Below, in pieces: positions 26,055-34,477 of a stretch of DNA of 64,000 nt. Location of the stretch: the NCBI GenBank assembly GCA_036399055.1, contig DASWNX010000015.1:1-64000 (forward strand). Reading direction: 5' to 3'. Both the position numbers and the translations under genes were made by a program. Under the pieces are notes generated by a model. The model had not been told where the DNA came from. It searched no databases and saw only the letters and a list, made by a program, of their open reading frames with translations. The stretch is from Jatrophihabitans sp. Lineage in GTDB: Bacteria > Actinomycetota > Actinomycetes > Mycobacteriales > Jatrophihabitantaceae. Numbering within the stretch: position 1 is the first letter of the stretch; the number at the start of each line of letters is the position of its first letter.

Positions 26055-26687
26055 TTATTCGCAGCCGACTCCGTCACCGTCACGGTCAAGGCCGTAGGGA
26101 TCGCCTCCAGTCACCTGAACCGGCCCGCGCACATAGCGGGGCCCGTTTCCGGACCCGCTAGCGCAGTCGACGTCGCCCGAACCGGACGGGATGCACGGGC
26201 TGTACCCGGGCTCACAGGAAGCCGGCGCCGGAGGCGCTGCCTGCTGAGCGGCCGATCGCGACGCCTCAGCCGATCGCGACGCCTCAGCGGACCGCGATGC
26301 CGCGGCAGATCTAGAGGCGGCAGCGGAAGCAGCCTGCTGAGCCGCGGCTTTCGAGGCGGCAGCTGACCGGGATGCCGTAGCAGAGCGAGCGGCGGCGGCA
26401 GCTTTCGAGGCGACGGCAGCCAGTCGGGCTACGGCAGACTGCGACGCCAGGCCTGCAGCGGCTCGGCTCGCCGCGGCAGCTTCAGCCTGCGACGCACTCG
26501 AGTTCGCACTCGGAGACAGCGAGCTGGTCGCCGTCGACTGCGGCGACATGGTGTCTGAGGCTGACCGGGTCTCGGCGGACCCGCAACCGGCGAGGGCTCC
26601 GGCCAGCAGCACAAAGGCCCCGATGGCAGCCAGCCCCTTCGGCAGGGACGACTGGCGGACACCGTCACTAGCCCGGGAAAAAGTCAC
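26055..26687 (-). CDS. Lipoprotein with Ala/Ser/Arg-rich repeats and excalibur domain
   Basis: A 210-residue protein. The signal ends in a lipobox (LLAGALAGCGS) near residue 35. A central region of about 110 residues is low complexity: repeated AASRSA/EASRSA units that could form a long helix. The C-terminus from CEPGYSPCIPSGSGDVDCAS to DPYGLDRDGDGVGCE is an excalibur calcium-binding domain (DxDxDGxxCE). It is likely an outer-face lipoprotein with a spacer and a calcium-stabilised head. GTG 26687 follows an AT-rich promoter (TTGTTG, TACTAT). The role is unknown. Confidence 0.8.
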   Translation of the reverse strand: MTFSRASDGVRQSSLPKGLAAIGAFVLLAGALAGCGSAETRSASDTMSPQSTATSSLSPSANSSASQAEAAAASRAAAGLASQSAVARLAAVASKAAAAARSATASRSAAASKAAAQQAASAAASRSAAASRSAEASRSAEASRSAAQQAAPPAPASCEPGYSPCIPSGSGDVDCASGSGNGPRYVRGPVQVTGGDPYGLDRDGDGVGCE

Positions 26688-27016
26688 TATGCATGCATCC
26701 TTAGATAGTATTTAGCAACAACTTAACCTACGGTCATTGCGGGCACCGGGAATGGCCGGGACTGACAGCCGAAAGGTGACCTTCCCAACCGCCGGAAGCG
26801 CCGATAGGCAGGGCTGGCGACGTCGCCTGACCAGGCAGGTGCAGGGTCATAGGCCGTTGAGCAGAGGCGCGCCGGGGAGCCCCTCGGCGGGGGGTCAGGG
26901 ATCCCAGCAGCGGCCATGCGACTGCGCGATGAAGTCTCAACGGTGACCGACTGCGGCGCCCGGGGCTGGTCTAATGACAGTCCACGACCCCCCGCAAAGG
27001 GTGGAAAGGACTGCTG
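26688..27016. other. Gene-free stretch between divergent lipoprotein and GH13 genes
   Basis: The left part holds the AT-rich promoter of the lipoprotein. A perfect palindrome GGCGACGTCGCC lies at 26816-26827. Near 26970 a TAATGA-like -10 precedes the GH13 gene, whose ribosome site is GGAAAGGA around 27003-27010. I see no gene or RNA here. Confidence 0.5.
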
Positions 27017-28666
27017 GTGTCAGAGCGCTGGTACAAGGAAGCGGTCATCTACTGCGTCGAGGTCGACACCTATCAGGACTCCGACGGCGATGGCTGCGGT
27101 GACCTGCCAGGACTGACCAGCCGGCTGGACTACCTCGCCCGGCTCGGCGTGACCTGCCTGTGGCTGAACCCGATCCATCCCTCGCCCAAGCTCGACGGCG
27201 GCTATGACATCAGCGACTACTACGGCGTCCACCCGCAACTGGGCACCCTCGGCGACTTCGTGGAGCTGGCCACCCAGGCCCGCTCGCGGGGCATCCGGCT
27301 GGTGCTGGACCTGGTGGTCAACCACACCTCCGACCAGCATCCGTGGTTCCAGTCCGCGCGCAGCGACCCGAAGTCCGCCTACCGCGACTTCTACGTCTGG
27401 AGCAAGGACGAGCCGCCGGACCGCCGCCAGGGGATGGTGTTTCCCGGTGAGCAGACCGAGACCTGGACCATGGACGAGGCGGCCAAGCTCTGGTACTACC
27501 ACCGGTTCTATGAGTTCCAGCCCGACCTGAACTGGGCGAACCCTGCCGTGCGCGCCGAGATCAAGAAGGTGATGGGCTTCTGGTTGCAGCTGGGCGCCTC
27601 CGGGTTCCGGATCGACGCCGCGCCGTTCGTGATCGAGCAGACCGTGCCCGGCGTCAACCCGGGCCCGATGGACTTCACCATCCTCGACGACTGGCGTCAG
27701 GACATCCAATGGCGCAACGGCGAAGCGGTGTTGCTGTGCGAGGCCAACGTCGACCCCGATGACCTGGCCAAGTACTGCGCGGCGGCGCCGGACGGGCCCA
27801 ACGACCGCGCCCACCTGATGTTCGCCTTCGGCCTGAACGCCAAGCTGTGGTTGGCGCTGGCCCGCTGCGAGGCCGAGCCGTTGGTCGAGGCGCTGGGCAG
27901 CATGCCCAAGATCGCGGCGATGGCGCAGTGGGCGACCTTCCTGCGCAATCACGACGAGCTCGACCTGAGCAAGCTGACCGACGAGCAGCGAAACGACGTG
28001 ATGGCGGCGTTCGCGCCCAAGCAGGACATGCGCCTCTACGGCCGTGGCATCCGCCGCAGGCTGGCCTCGATGATGAACGGCAACCGGCCCCGGATCGAGA
28101 TGGCCTACTCGCTGCAGTTCAGCATGCCGGGCACCCCGGTGCTGCGCTACGGCGAAGAGATCGGCATGGGCGAGGACCTGAAGTTGCCGGGCCGGCAGGC
28201 GGTCCGCACGCCGATGCAGTGGGACGCCAGCCGGGGCGCCGGGTTCTCCACCGCCCCGGTCGCCGAGCTGGTGCGACCGGTGCAGACCCGGGGCGGGTAC
28301 TCGGCCAAGCGGGTGAACGTGGAGTCCCAGCGGCTGGACCAGCAGTCGCTGCTGCGCTGGTTCGAGGAGCTGATCAGGGTGCTGCGTGAGTGCCCGGAGA
28401 TCGGGGTGGGCGAGCCGAGCGTGCTCGACTGCCCGCTGCCGCGCTCGGTGCTGGCGCACCGGTTCGACGCGCCTGAGGGCGCGATCCTGCTGCTGCACAA
28501 CCTCGCTGGAACACCGGTGACGCTGGATCTGAGCGGCCTGGACACCGGCAAGAAGCCGTACGAGGTCTTCGCCGACGGCCAGTACGAGCCGCCGGCGAAG
28601 AACCTGGCGCACCTGAAGCTCAATGCCTGGGGCTACCGCTGGATCCGGTTACGCCGCAGCGCCTGA
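27017..28666 (+). CDS. GH13 alpha-glucan enzyme, trehalose-synthase-like
   Basis: A 549-residue glycoside hydrolase family 13 protein. It opens WYKEAVIYCVEVDTYQDSDG-DGCGDLPGL, the trehalose synthase/alpha-glucosidase-like start. The catalytic residues fit: nucleophile Asp200 in FRIDAAPF, acid/base Glu242 in LLCEANV and Asp313 in NHDELD. Length matches TreS, but the kinase-fused form is not present. Possible roles are trehalose isomerisation, alpha-amylase or maltosyl-transfer chemistry. It stands alone with no treY/treZ or glgE nearby, so the exact reaction is open. Confidence 0.85.
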   Translation: MSERWYKEAVIYCVEVDTYQDSDGDGCGDLPGLTSRLDYLARLGVTCLWLNPIHPSPKLDGGYDISDYYGVHPQLGTLGDFVELATQARSRGIRLVLDLVVNHTSDQHPWFQSARSDPKSAYRDFYVWSKDEPPDRRQGMVFPGEQTETWTMDEAAKLWYYHRFYEFQPDLNWANPAVRAEIKKVMGFWLQLGASGFRIDAAPFVIEQTVPGVNPGPMDFTILDDWRQDIQWRNGEAVLLCEANVDPDDLAKYCAAAPDGPNDRAHLMFAFGLNAKLWLALARCEAEPLVEALGSMPKIAAMAQWATFLRNHDELDLSKLTDEQRNDVMAAFAPKQDMRLYGRGIRRRLASMMNGNRPRIEMAYSLQFSMPGTPVLRYGEEIGMGEDLKLPGRQAVRTPMQWDASRGAGFSTAPVAELVRPVQTRGGYSAKRVNVESQRLDQQSLLRWFEELIRVLRECPEIGVGEPSVLDCPLPRSVLAHRFDAPEGAILLLHNLAGTPVTLDLSGLDTGKKPYEVFADGQYEPPAKNLAHLKLNAWGYRWIRLRRSA

Positions 28667-28676
28667 GCTGTAGAGG

Positions 28677-29303
28677 TCAGCTGACGGCGCCGGCCAGACC
28701 GCTCTTGAGCGCGGAGGCGACCTTCACGACCCGACGGCCCTGGAACTCACCGGCGTTGCGGGCCGCGTCGTCCACCGGCAGGGCGCCCTGGCCCGAGACA
28801 TGGCTGGTGCCGTAGGGGTTGCCGTCGACGAACTTCACCGGGTCGGTGTAGCCGGGGGGGACGATGATGCCTCCGAAGTGATAGAAGCTGTTGTACATCG
28901 CCAGCAGGGTGGACTCCTGGCCGCCGTGCGTGGTGCCGGTCGCGGTGAACCCGCTGTAGACCTTGTCGGCCAGCAGGCCCTGGGCCCACAGCCCGCCGAG
29001 GGTGTCGAGGAACTGCTTGAGCTGCGAGGTGACGTTGCCGAACCGGGTCGGCGAGCCGAAGATCACCGCGTCGGCCCACACGATGTCCTCGGCAGTGGCC
29101 ACCGGCACGTCCTGGGTCTCGGCCGCGTGGCTGGCCCACCCGGCGTTCGCGGCGATGGCCTCCGCGGGCGCGAGTTCGGCGACCTTGAGCAGACGCACCT
29201 CGGCGCCGGCCTTCTCGGCGCCTTCGACGATCGACTTCGCAAGCTCGTAGACGGTGCCGGTCGAGGAGTAGTAGACGACGGCGACTTTGGTGGGTTCAGA
29301 CAT
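28677..29303 (-). CDS. wrbA: NAD(P)H:quinone oxidoreductase, WrbA type
   Basis: A 208-residue flavodoxin-fold quinone reductase. VAVVYYSSTGTVYELAKSI is the FMN phosphate loop. AVIFGSPTRFGNVTSQLKQFLDTLGGLW and FTATGTTHGGQESTLLAMYNSFYHFG are typical WrbA signatures. ATG 29303 opens MSEPTKVAVVYYS. It is divergent from a MarR regulator; two TTG-N6-CAA palindromes lie between them, so MarR control in response to quinones or redox stress is likely. Confidence 0.93.
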   Translation of the reverse strand: MSEPTKVAVVYYSSTGTVYELAKSIVEGAEKAGAEVRLLKVAELAPAEAIAANAGWASHAAETQDVPVATAEDIVWADAVIFGSPTRFGNVTSQLKQFLDTLGGLWAQGLLADKVYSGFTATGTTHGGQESTLLAMYNSFYHFGGIIVPPGYTDPVKFVDGNPYGTSHVSGQGALPVDDAARNAGEFQGRRVVKVASALKSGLAGAVS

Positions 29304-29351
29304 CAGAGGAGGCCTTTCGGGTTTCGTGGAACCTGTCGGTGCGGTCATATC

Positions 29352-29399
29352 CTTGAACGTTCAAGTTCACGCTAGAAGTCCTGACTTGAATAATCAAGT
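29352..29399. promoter_or_regulatory. Two MarR-type operators between wrbA and marR
   Basis: CTTGAACGTTCAAG (29352-29365) is a perfect palindrome. ACTTGAATAATCAAGT (29384-29399) has 6-base arms around ATAA. Both hold TTG-N6-CAA cores, whose centres are 33 bases apart, about three helical turns. The intergenic space is shared by divergent wrbA and marR genes, as expected for a self-regulating MarR. Confidence 0.7.
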
Positions 29400-29417
29400 G
29401 AGGGCTAGGATGGTGGG

Positions 29418-29927
29418 ATGCCTCACAGCACCGAGCCGGACGTCCAGACCCGCTGGCTGAGCCCCGACGAGCTGACAGCGTGGCGGGCGTTCTCCCGCAT
29501 GATCGCCAAGCTGCAGTGGGAGCTGGAAAGTCACCTGCAGCAGACGGCCGAACTGAGCTTCGTGGAGTACCACGCGCTGGCGATGTTGTCCGAGCACGCC
29601 CGGCACACCATGCGGATGAGTGAGCTCGCCGACCTGACCAACGCCTCGCTGTCCCGGCTGTCACACCTGGTCAAGCGGCTGGAGCAGCGTGAGCTGGTGC
29701 GCCGGGAACCCGATCCGGACAACGGCCGGTACACCAACGCCATCCTCACCGAGAAGGGTCACGCGACGCTGGTCGCCGCCGCCCCGGCGCACGTGGCCAA
29801 GGTGCGTGCACTCGTGATCGACGCGCTGACCCCGGCCCAGCTACGCCACTTCGGCGCCGGCGCCGAACGGATCATCCGGCGGATCGACGACGCGAGCCCG
29901 CTCTCGGACCGGCCCCGCTCCAGGTGA
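29418..29927 (+). CDS. MarR-family transcriptional regulator
   Basis: A 169-residue winged-helix regulator. LSFVEYHALAMLSEHARHTMRMSELADLTNASLSRLSHLVKRLEQRELVRREPDPDNGRYTNAILTEKG contains helices 2-4 and the wing with the usual Asp/Arg pair. ATG 29418 opens MPHSTEPDVQTRWLSPDEL. It is divergent from wrbA and probably represses both genes until a quinone or other phenolic binds. No redox Cys is evident in the DNA-binding part. Confidence 0.9.
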   Translation: MPHSTEPDVQTRWLSPDELTAWRAFSRMIAKLQWELESHLQQTAELSFVEYHALAMLSEHARHTMRMSELADLTNASLSRLSHLVKRLEQRELVRREPDPDNGRYTNAILTEKGHATLVAAAPAHVAKVRALVIDALTPAQLRHFGAGAERIIRRIDDASPLSDRPRSR

Positions 29928-29979
29928 GTGCCAAATGTGTGAGTGAGGCACCCGAACTGTCAGGTGGAACCCTCGTTGT

Positions 29980-30471
29980 CTATGGCTTCATGCCTAGCAG
30001 ACGATAGACCGGGAAGGGCTGAGAGCAGGAGACACCGAACGCGGCGCAAACGTCAGGGATCTTGATGCGCTTCTTGGCGTCCGGCGCCGAGGTCTCGCGG
30101 GATACGACAGTCGCCTTGAGGACGTGCGCCCGCGCGATGAGGCGGAGGTCGGCAGAGTCCATGAACTCTGCCTTCGCCGCGTCGTTGTACGGACGGGCCG
30201 GGTCCGTCGCCCATTCGCCGATTTGTCTCACCGATGCCAGTGACTCGGCAGTATCAGGAAGCCAAAAAGAGGGGGGCATGGACTTCGCCCACTTGACCAG
30301 CTCGTCCTCCTTCTTTCCTCCCAGAATTTCGTCATACACGGCCTTCACCGACGCCAAGTCACCGTTGCCGTGCGCCTCCTTGAGCCACTCCCAAAAACCG
30401 GGCATTAGGTCGATTGGGTAGTAGGTGCGCTGGGCCTCCATGAAGGTGTTGGCGTCGAAAAGATGCATCAC
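29980..30471 (-). CDS. DUF4411 PIN-like putative toxin
   Basis: A 163-residue protein. It opens MMHLFDANTFMEAQRTYYPI, with the first acidic residue expected of a PIN ribonuclease fold in LFDANTF. FMDSADLRLIARAHV carries further acidic positions, and VVSRETS and KKRIKIPDVCAAFGV finish the family pattern. It starts within the stop of the ImmA/IrrE gene (ATGA overlap at 30468-30471), so the two are coupled. DUF4411 with an HTH-metallopeptidase is a known TA-like pairing. RNase toxicity is inferred. Confidence 0.82.
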   Translation of the reverse strand: MMHLFDANTFMEAQRTYYPIDLMPGFWEWLKEAHGNGDLASVKAVYDEILGGKKEDELVKWAKSMPPSFWLPDTAESLASVRQIGEWATDPARPYNDAAKAEFMDSADLRLIARAHVLKATVVSRETSAPDAKKRIKIPDVCAAFGVSCSQPFPVYRLLGMKP

Positions 30472-31619
30472 GCGACGCCGAGCTGGCGCGCGTACTCATC
30501 GAAGTTACTCAGCGACTTCATGCTCATGAGTCGCATGGCCTCGGCCAGCGTGGTACGGCCCTCAACGGCTTCGCCTATCAAAGCCTTGGACAACCGGTCT
30601 CCGACGCGGTAAGGCTGATTTCGGTAGTGATCGCCGCCGGAGGGCTTACGGCCCTCGGCAAGAGTGGCCAGGCGCGCGGCCTCGGCGTCGTAAATCGCGT
30701 CGAAGTCTCGGAACTGGGCAAGGTCGGCCCGGTGGATCGCTTGCAGTACAACGAGCGTCCCGCACTTGTAGACCCCGGCTAGGCGGTCTAAACGACGGTC
30801 CAACGGCAACGCGGCCACGCCGCCGTAGCGGCTGCGTAAATCTCGCTCTGGCACCAAGAATTCAGACGCGACAGCGTTGCACCACTGCTCTACGGACGTG
30901 CTGGGCTGCCTGCGCACGTCCTCGGCGCTGATTCCACTCGTGCCGCGCCAGACGTGCGCGTACTCATGAGCAAGCGTGAATATCTGTCCGTTGAGGGTCT
31001 GCGCCGCGTTCACGAACACAAGCGGCGCGAGCGGGTCCACGAGAGAGAAGCCGCGAAACTCATCCGCGTCCAGCGGCCGGTGCGTGTTGTTGCCCACCAT
31101 GGACGCTGCCACAGTGAGGCCGCCCAACGCTTCAAACGCGCGCAGAAGATGCTTACGAATCTCGCCCCAGGAGCCGGTGCGTGCGTCTACCTGGAACTTC
31201 AGGCGGTCCCGCATGTCATCGGCCACTGTGGAAATTGGCTTGTCATCAGCGGAGCCGACTATTTCTAATGCGGGCAGCCCGTTTTCTTCCGCGTACGCGC
31301 GGTACCAGTCCTGCCGTCGGATGCTTTGGTGCAGCACTGCAAGAAGGGCGGTGCTCGGCTCGTCCCAGCCGCCGGTGTGACCTTCGCGGAAGTCCGCTAT
31401 CGGTAGGCCAAGCTCGGGCGGCTTCCGTAGTAGCAGGTAGCCGAACGGGATCCCGGTGTACTTGGCGAACTGTTCTAATTGGGCTGGCGTCGGCCCGTGC
31501 TCGGAGTCGGTCCAGTCGTGCCACTTCGGAAACTTCTTGGTCAGGTCGTCAACATCGCGACCGGACCGTGTGACCGCCCAGTCGAGGACTGGCCGGGCGA
31601 TGGCTACCCGCGTAGTCAT
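30468..31619 (-). CDS. HTH-ImmA/IrrE metallopeptidase, putative antitoxin
   Basis: A 383-residue protein. The N-terminal part (about 1-70) looks like an XRE-type helix-turn-helix (LDWAVTRSGRDVDDLTKKFP and PTPAQLEQFAKYTGIPFGYL). The peptidase part has HEYAH at residues 218-222, with NAVASEFLVPERDL after it, typical of IrrE/ImmA zinc peptidases. ATG 31619 has AAGGAGG. Its stop overlaps the DUF4411 start, giving an antitoxin-first operon. By eye both genes are less GC-biased than their flanks, which suggests recent arrival. Function as a cleavable antitoxin is inference. Confidence 0.85.
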   Translation of the reverse strand: MTTRVAIARPVLDWAVTRSGRDVDDLTKKFPKWHDWTDSEHGPTPAQLEQFAKYTGIPFGYLLLRKPPELGLPIADFREGHTGGWDEPSTALLAVLHQSIRRQDWYRAYAEENGLPALEIVGSADDKPISTVADDMRDRLKFQVDARTGSWGEIRKHLLRAFEALGGLTVAASMVGNNTHRPLDADEFRGFSLVDPLAPLVFVNAAQTLNGQIFTLAHEYAHVWRGTSGISAEDVRRQPSTSVEQWCNAVASEFLVPERDLRSRYGGVAALPLDRRLDRLAGVYKCGTLVVLQAIHRADLAQFRDFDAIYDAEAARLATLAEGRKPSGGDHYRNQPYRVGDRLSKALIGEAVEGRTTLAEAMRLMSMKSLSNFDEYARQLGVA

Positions 31620-31754
31620 CGCCGCCTCCTTGGTCTGGTTGTCGCCGTTCGTGACATCTTGCTATGCCCTGGAGCTGTTCCGCATCCCATCCTCGCGCGT
31701 CGCTTGTGATGCATGTAGTTGCAGGGACACCCGTGGGCCAGGTTCGGAGGACGT

Positions 31755-32819
31755 TCAGTCAGCGGCGGGGAACCAGCGCGCCGTGCCTCGCACCCGCAGT
31801 GCCACCTTGGCGCCGGCAGCGGGCGCGGCCGTGCCGGTGTGCCGCAGGCTGATCACGCTGGCGCGTGGCTCGTCCAGCCTGATCCGCAGCATCGTGTCGT
31901 GGCCGTAGTAGTCGACGTCCTCGACCACGCCCAGGACTGCCTCGTCATCACCGCCCGCCGACGAGTCGGTGAGCTCGATCTGCTCCGGCCGCAGCAGCAC
32001 GGTGCCGGCGCCGTCTGCGTAGTCGGCTGCCGCCGGCTGGACCAGCACGCTGCCCAGCGCGCACTCGACCTTCGAGCCGGCCCGCACGCCCGCCAGGGTG
32101 ACCGCGTCACCGACGAAGGCGGCCGTGGCCAGGTCCACCGGCGCCTCGTAGATCTGGCGCGGCGGCCCGACCTGGGTCAGCCGGCCGGCGCTCATCACGC
32201 CCACCTGATCGGCGAAGGACAGCGCCTCGGACTGGTCGTGGGTGACCAGCAGCGTGGTGACCCCCTGCTCGGCCAGCGCCTCGGCCACCGCGGCCCGGGT
32301 GCTGGCGCGCAGCCCGGCGTCCAGCGCGCTGAACGGCTCGTCCAGCAGCACCAGGCCCGGTCGCGGCGCCACCGCCCGCGCCAACGACACCCGCTGCTGC
32401 TGGCCGCCGGACAGCTGATCGGGCCTGCGGTCGGCGAAGTCCGGGTCGAGGCTGACCAATTCGAGCAGCTCGGTGATCCTGGCCCGCGACCGGCGCTCGT
32501 TGCGGGGCAGGCCGAAAGCGATGTTCTGCGCCACCGTCAGGTGGGGGAACAGCGCCCCGTCCTGCGCGACGTAGCCGAGGCCACGCCGGTGCGGGGGCAC
32601 CCAGACGCCGTCGCCGCAGACCTGCCGGTCACCGATGAGCACCGAGCCCGGGTGGGGGCGCTCGAAGCCGGCGATCACCCGCAGCAGCGTCGTCTTGCCG
32701 CATCCGGACGGCCCGACGATCGCGGTGGTGCCGCCGTCGGCGATGTCGAGGTCGATGCCCTTGAGAACCGGCGTCGAGCCGTAGGAGCTGTGGACCTGGC
32801 GAACCGTGAGCGCGCTCAC
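31755..32819 (-). CDS. fbpC: Ferric iron ABC transporter, ATP-binding protein
   Basis: A 354-residue ATPase. Walker A GPSGCGKTT begins at residue 36, the signature is LSGGQQQRVSLARAV, Walker B LVLLDEPFSALDAG, and the H-loop THDQ. The C-terminal part (about 250-354, with VLLRPEQIEL and VVEDVDYYGHDTMLRI) is the TOBE regulatory domain of iron/sulfate-type importers. GTG 32819 overlaps the permease stop (GTGA). It is the last gene of an iron-box operon. An alternative cargo such as thiamine or phosphonate is less likely given the binding protein and the iron box. Confidence 0.92.
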   Translation of the reverse strand: MSALTVRQVHSSYGSTPVLKGIDLDIADGGTTAIVGPSGCGKTTLLRVIAGFERPHPGSVLIGDRQVCGDGVWVPPHRRGLGYVAQDGALFPHLTVAQNIAFGLPRNERRSRARITELLELVSLDPDFADRRPDQLSGGQQQRVSLARAVAPRPGLVLLDEPFSALDAGLRASTRAAVAEALAEQGVTTLLVTHDQSEALSFADQVGVMSAGRLTQVGPPRQIYEAPVDLATAAFVGDAVTLAGVRAGSKVECALGSVLVQPAAADYADGAGTVLLRPEQIELTDSSAGGDDEAVLGVVEDVDYYGHDTMLRIRLDEPRASVISLRHTGTAAPAAGAKVALRVRGTARWFPAAD

Positions 32820-34468
32820 CGGCCGGCCATCCGGTGCGACTGGACCAGCAGGAACCACGACACCGGAAGGGAGAGCACGATCATCAGCATCGCGTACGGC
32901 GCGGCGGCGGCATAGTCGATCTCCGAGCTGAACGACCAGAACTGGGTGGCCAGCGTGCGGGTGCCGGTCGGCGCCAGCAGCAGCGTCGCGGTCAACTCGG
33001 TGACCACGGCCATGAACACCAGTGCCGCGCCGGCCGCCAGGGCCGGCGCGATCAGCGGCAGGGTGACCCGGCCGAACAACCGCAGCGGCGAGCTGCCCAG
33101 CGCCTTGGCCGCCTCTTCGAGCTCGGGCGGCGCCTGCTCGATGCCGGCCCGCAGGCTGACCATCGCCCGGGGCAGGAACAGCAGCGCGTAGGCCACCACG
33201 ATCAGCAGGGTGCTCTGGTAGATCGGCCGGGCATAGCGGATCGCCACGGTCACGAAGGCCAGCGCCACGACGATGCCGGGCATCGCGCTGGCGAGGTAGG
33301 TGCAGCGCTCCATCAGGGTCGATCCCCAGCCTCGGTGGCGCACCGCCAGCCAGGCCACCGGCAGCGCGACCGCCGTCGTCAGCGCCGCGGCGTACAGGCC
33401 CAGGATGAGCGTGCTGAGCAGGGCCGGCAGCAGTTCCGGGGCAGTCCAGAGATCGCCGCCGCCGAGCACCAGCCAGCGTCCGACGCTCACGAACGGCACC
33501 CCGATGGCCGCGCCGCAGACCACCGCCGAGGCCAGCAGGGCCAGCGGCCCCGCTCGGCCCAGCCGGGTCCGCGGAGCCGGCCGCGCCGCGCCCGAGCCCA
33601 GCCGCGAGTAGCGGCCCCGGCCGCGCAACAGCACGTCCAGGGTCAGCAGCAGCAGGCACAGGCTGACCAGCACGGTGGCCAGCATGGTGGCCGCGGCGCC
33701 GTTGAAGGTGGACTCGTGCTGCTCCATGATCGCGGTCGTGAAAGTGGAGTAGCGAATCATTTGCAGCGCGCCGTACTCGGCCAGCAGGTGCAGCCCCACC
33801 AGCAGCGCGCCACCGAGGACGGCGGTGCGCAACTGCGGCAGCACCACTCGAACCAGCACCCGCGCCGAGGAGTGCCCCAGCGAGCGGGCCGACTCCTCCA
33901 GCGCCGGGTCCAGCCGCCGCAGCACCGCCGCGACCGGCAGGTACACGAACGGGAAGTAGGCGAACGTGGTGATCAGGGTCGCGCCGCTCAACCCCTCGAT
34001 CGAGGGGTACAGCGACACCCAGCCGTAGCTGGTGACGAAGGCCGGGATGGCCAGCGGCATCGCGAACAGCACGGCCCACAGCCGGCGCAGCGGCAGGTCG
34101 GTCCGCTCGACCAACCAGGCGGCGGCCACCCCGATCAGCACGCTGCCGGTGACGGTGGTGGCCACCAGCGCCGCGGTGTGCCGCAGCAGCTCGCCGACCC
34201 GGGGCCGGACGATCAGCGCGTAGGCCTGGTCCCACCCGGTGGCCACGGTCTGCGCCAGGACGTAGCCGAGCGGGATCAGCGACACCGCCGCCACCACGAA
34301 CGCCGCGATCAGCACCCCGACCGGGGCTCGGCGCCTGCCACGCGGCCCCCGCACGCTCAGCAGGCCCGGCCGGCCCCGACCGCCGCGACCGCCGCGACCG
34401 CGGACCGGCAGGCCAGGGCGCTGCTGATCCGCGGTCGCGGCGTAGGGTCGGGAAAGGGCGGTGGGCAC
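32816..34468 (-). CDS. fbpB: Ferric iron ABC transporter, fused two-domain permease
   Basis: A 550-residue membrane protein with about twelve helices in two homologous halves, each carrying the EAA loop (LEESARSLGHSSARVLVRVVLP; LEEAAKALGSSPLRLFGRVTLP). This two-in-one form is typical of FbpB/SfuB. The N-terminal 50 residues are Arg/Gly-rich and would be cytoplasmic. It lies between fbpA and fbpC, overlapping fbpC by four bases, and forms the channel for iron delivered by FbpA. Confidence 0.93.
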   Translation of the reverse strand: MPTALSRPYAATADQQRPGLPVRGRGGRGGRGRPGLLSVRGPRGRRRAPVGVLIAAFVVAAVSLIPLGYVLAQTVATGWDQAYALIVRPRVGELLRHTAALVATTVTGSVLIGVAAAWLVERTDLPLRRLWAVLFAMPLAIPAFVTSYGWVSLYPSIEGLSGATLITTFAYFPFVYLPVAAVLRRLDPALEESARSLGHSSARVLVRVVLPQLRTAVLGGALLVGLHLLAEYGALQMIRYSTFTTAIMEQHESTFNGAAATMLATVLVSLCLLLLTLDVLLRGRGRYSRLGSGAARPAPRTRLGRAGPLALLASAVVCGAAIGVPFVSVGRWLVLGGGDLWTAPELLPALLSTLILGLYAAALTTAVALPVAWLAVRHRGWGSTLMERCTYLASAMPGIVVALAFVTVAIRYARPIYQSTLLIVVAYALLFLPRAMVSLRAGIEQAPPELEEAAKALGSSPLRLFGRVTLPLIAPALAAGAALVFMAVVTELTATLLLAPTGTRTLATQFWSFSSEIDYAAAAPYAMLMIVLSLPVSWFLLVQSHRMAGR

Positions 34469-34477
34469 GAGCAGATG

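Noticed and set aside
26230..26520. Tandem repeat array or CRISPR-like region in the lipoprotein gene
   Set aside because: The repeated CGCGACGCCTCAGCC-like units encode a continuous Ala/Ser/Arg region of a lipoprotein and have no spacers.
31620..31754. tRNA or att site in the gap beside the toxin-antitoxin-like pair
   Set aside because: No cloverleaf, CCA end or direct repeats were seen.
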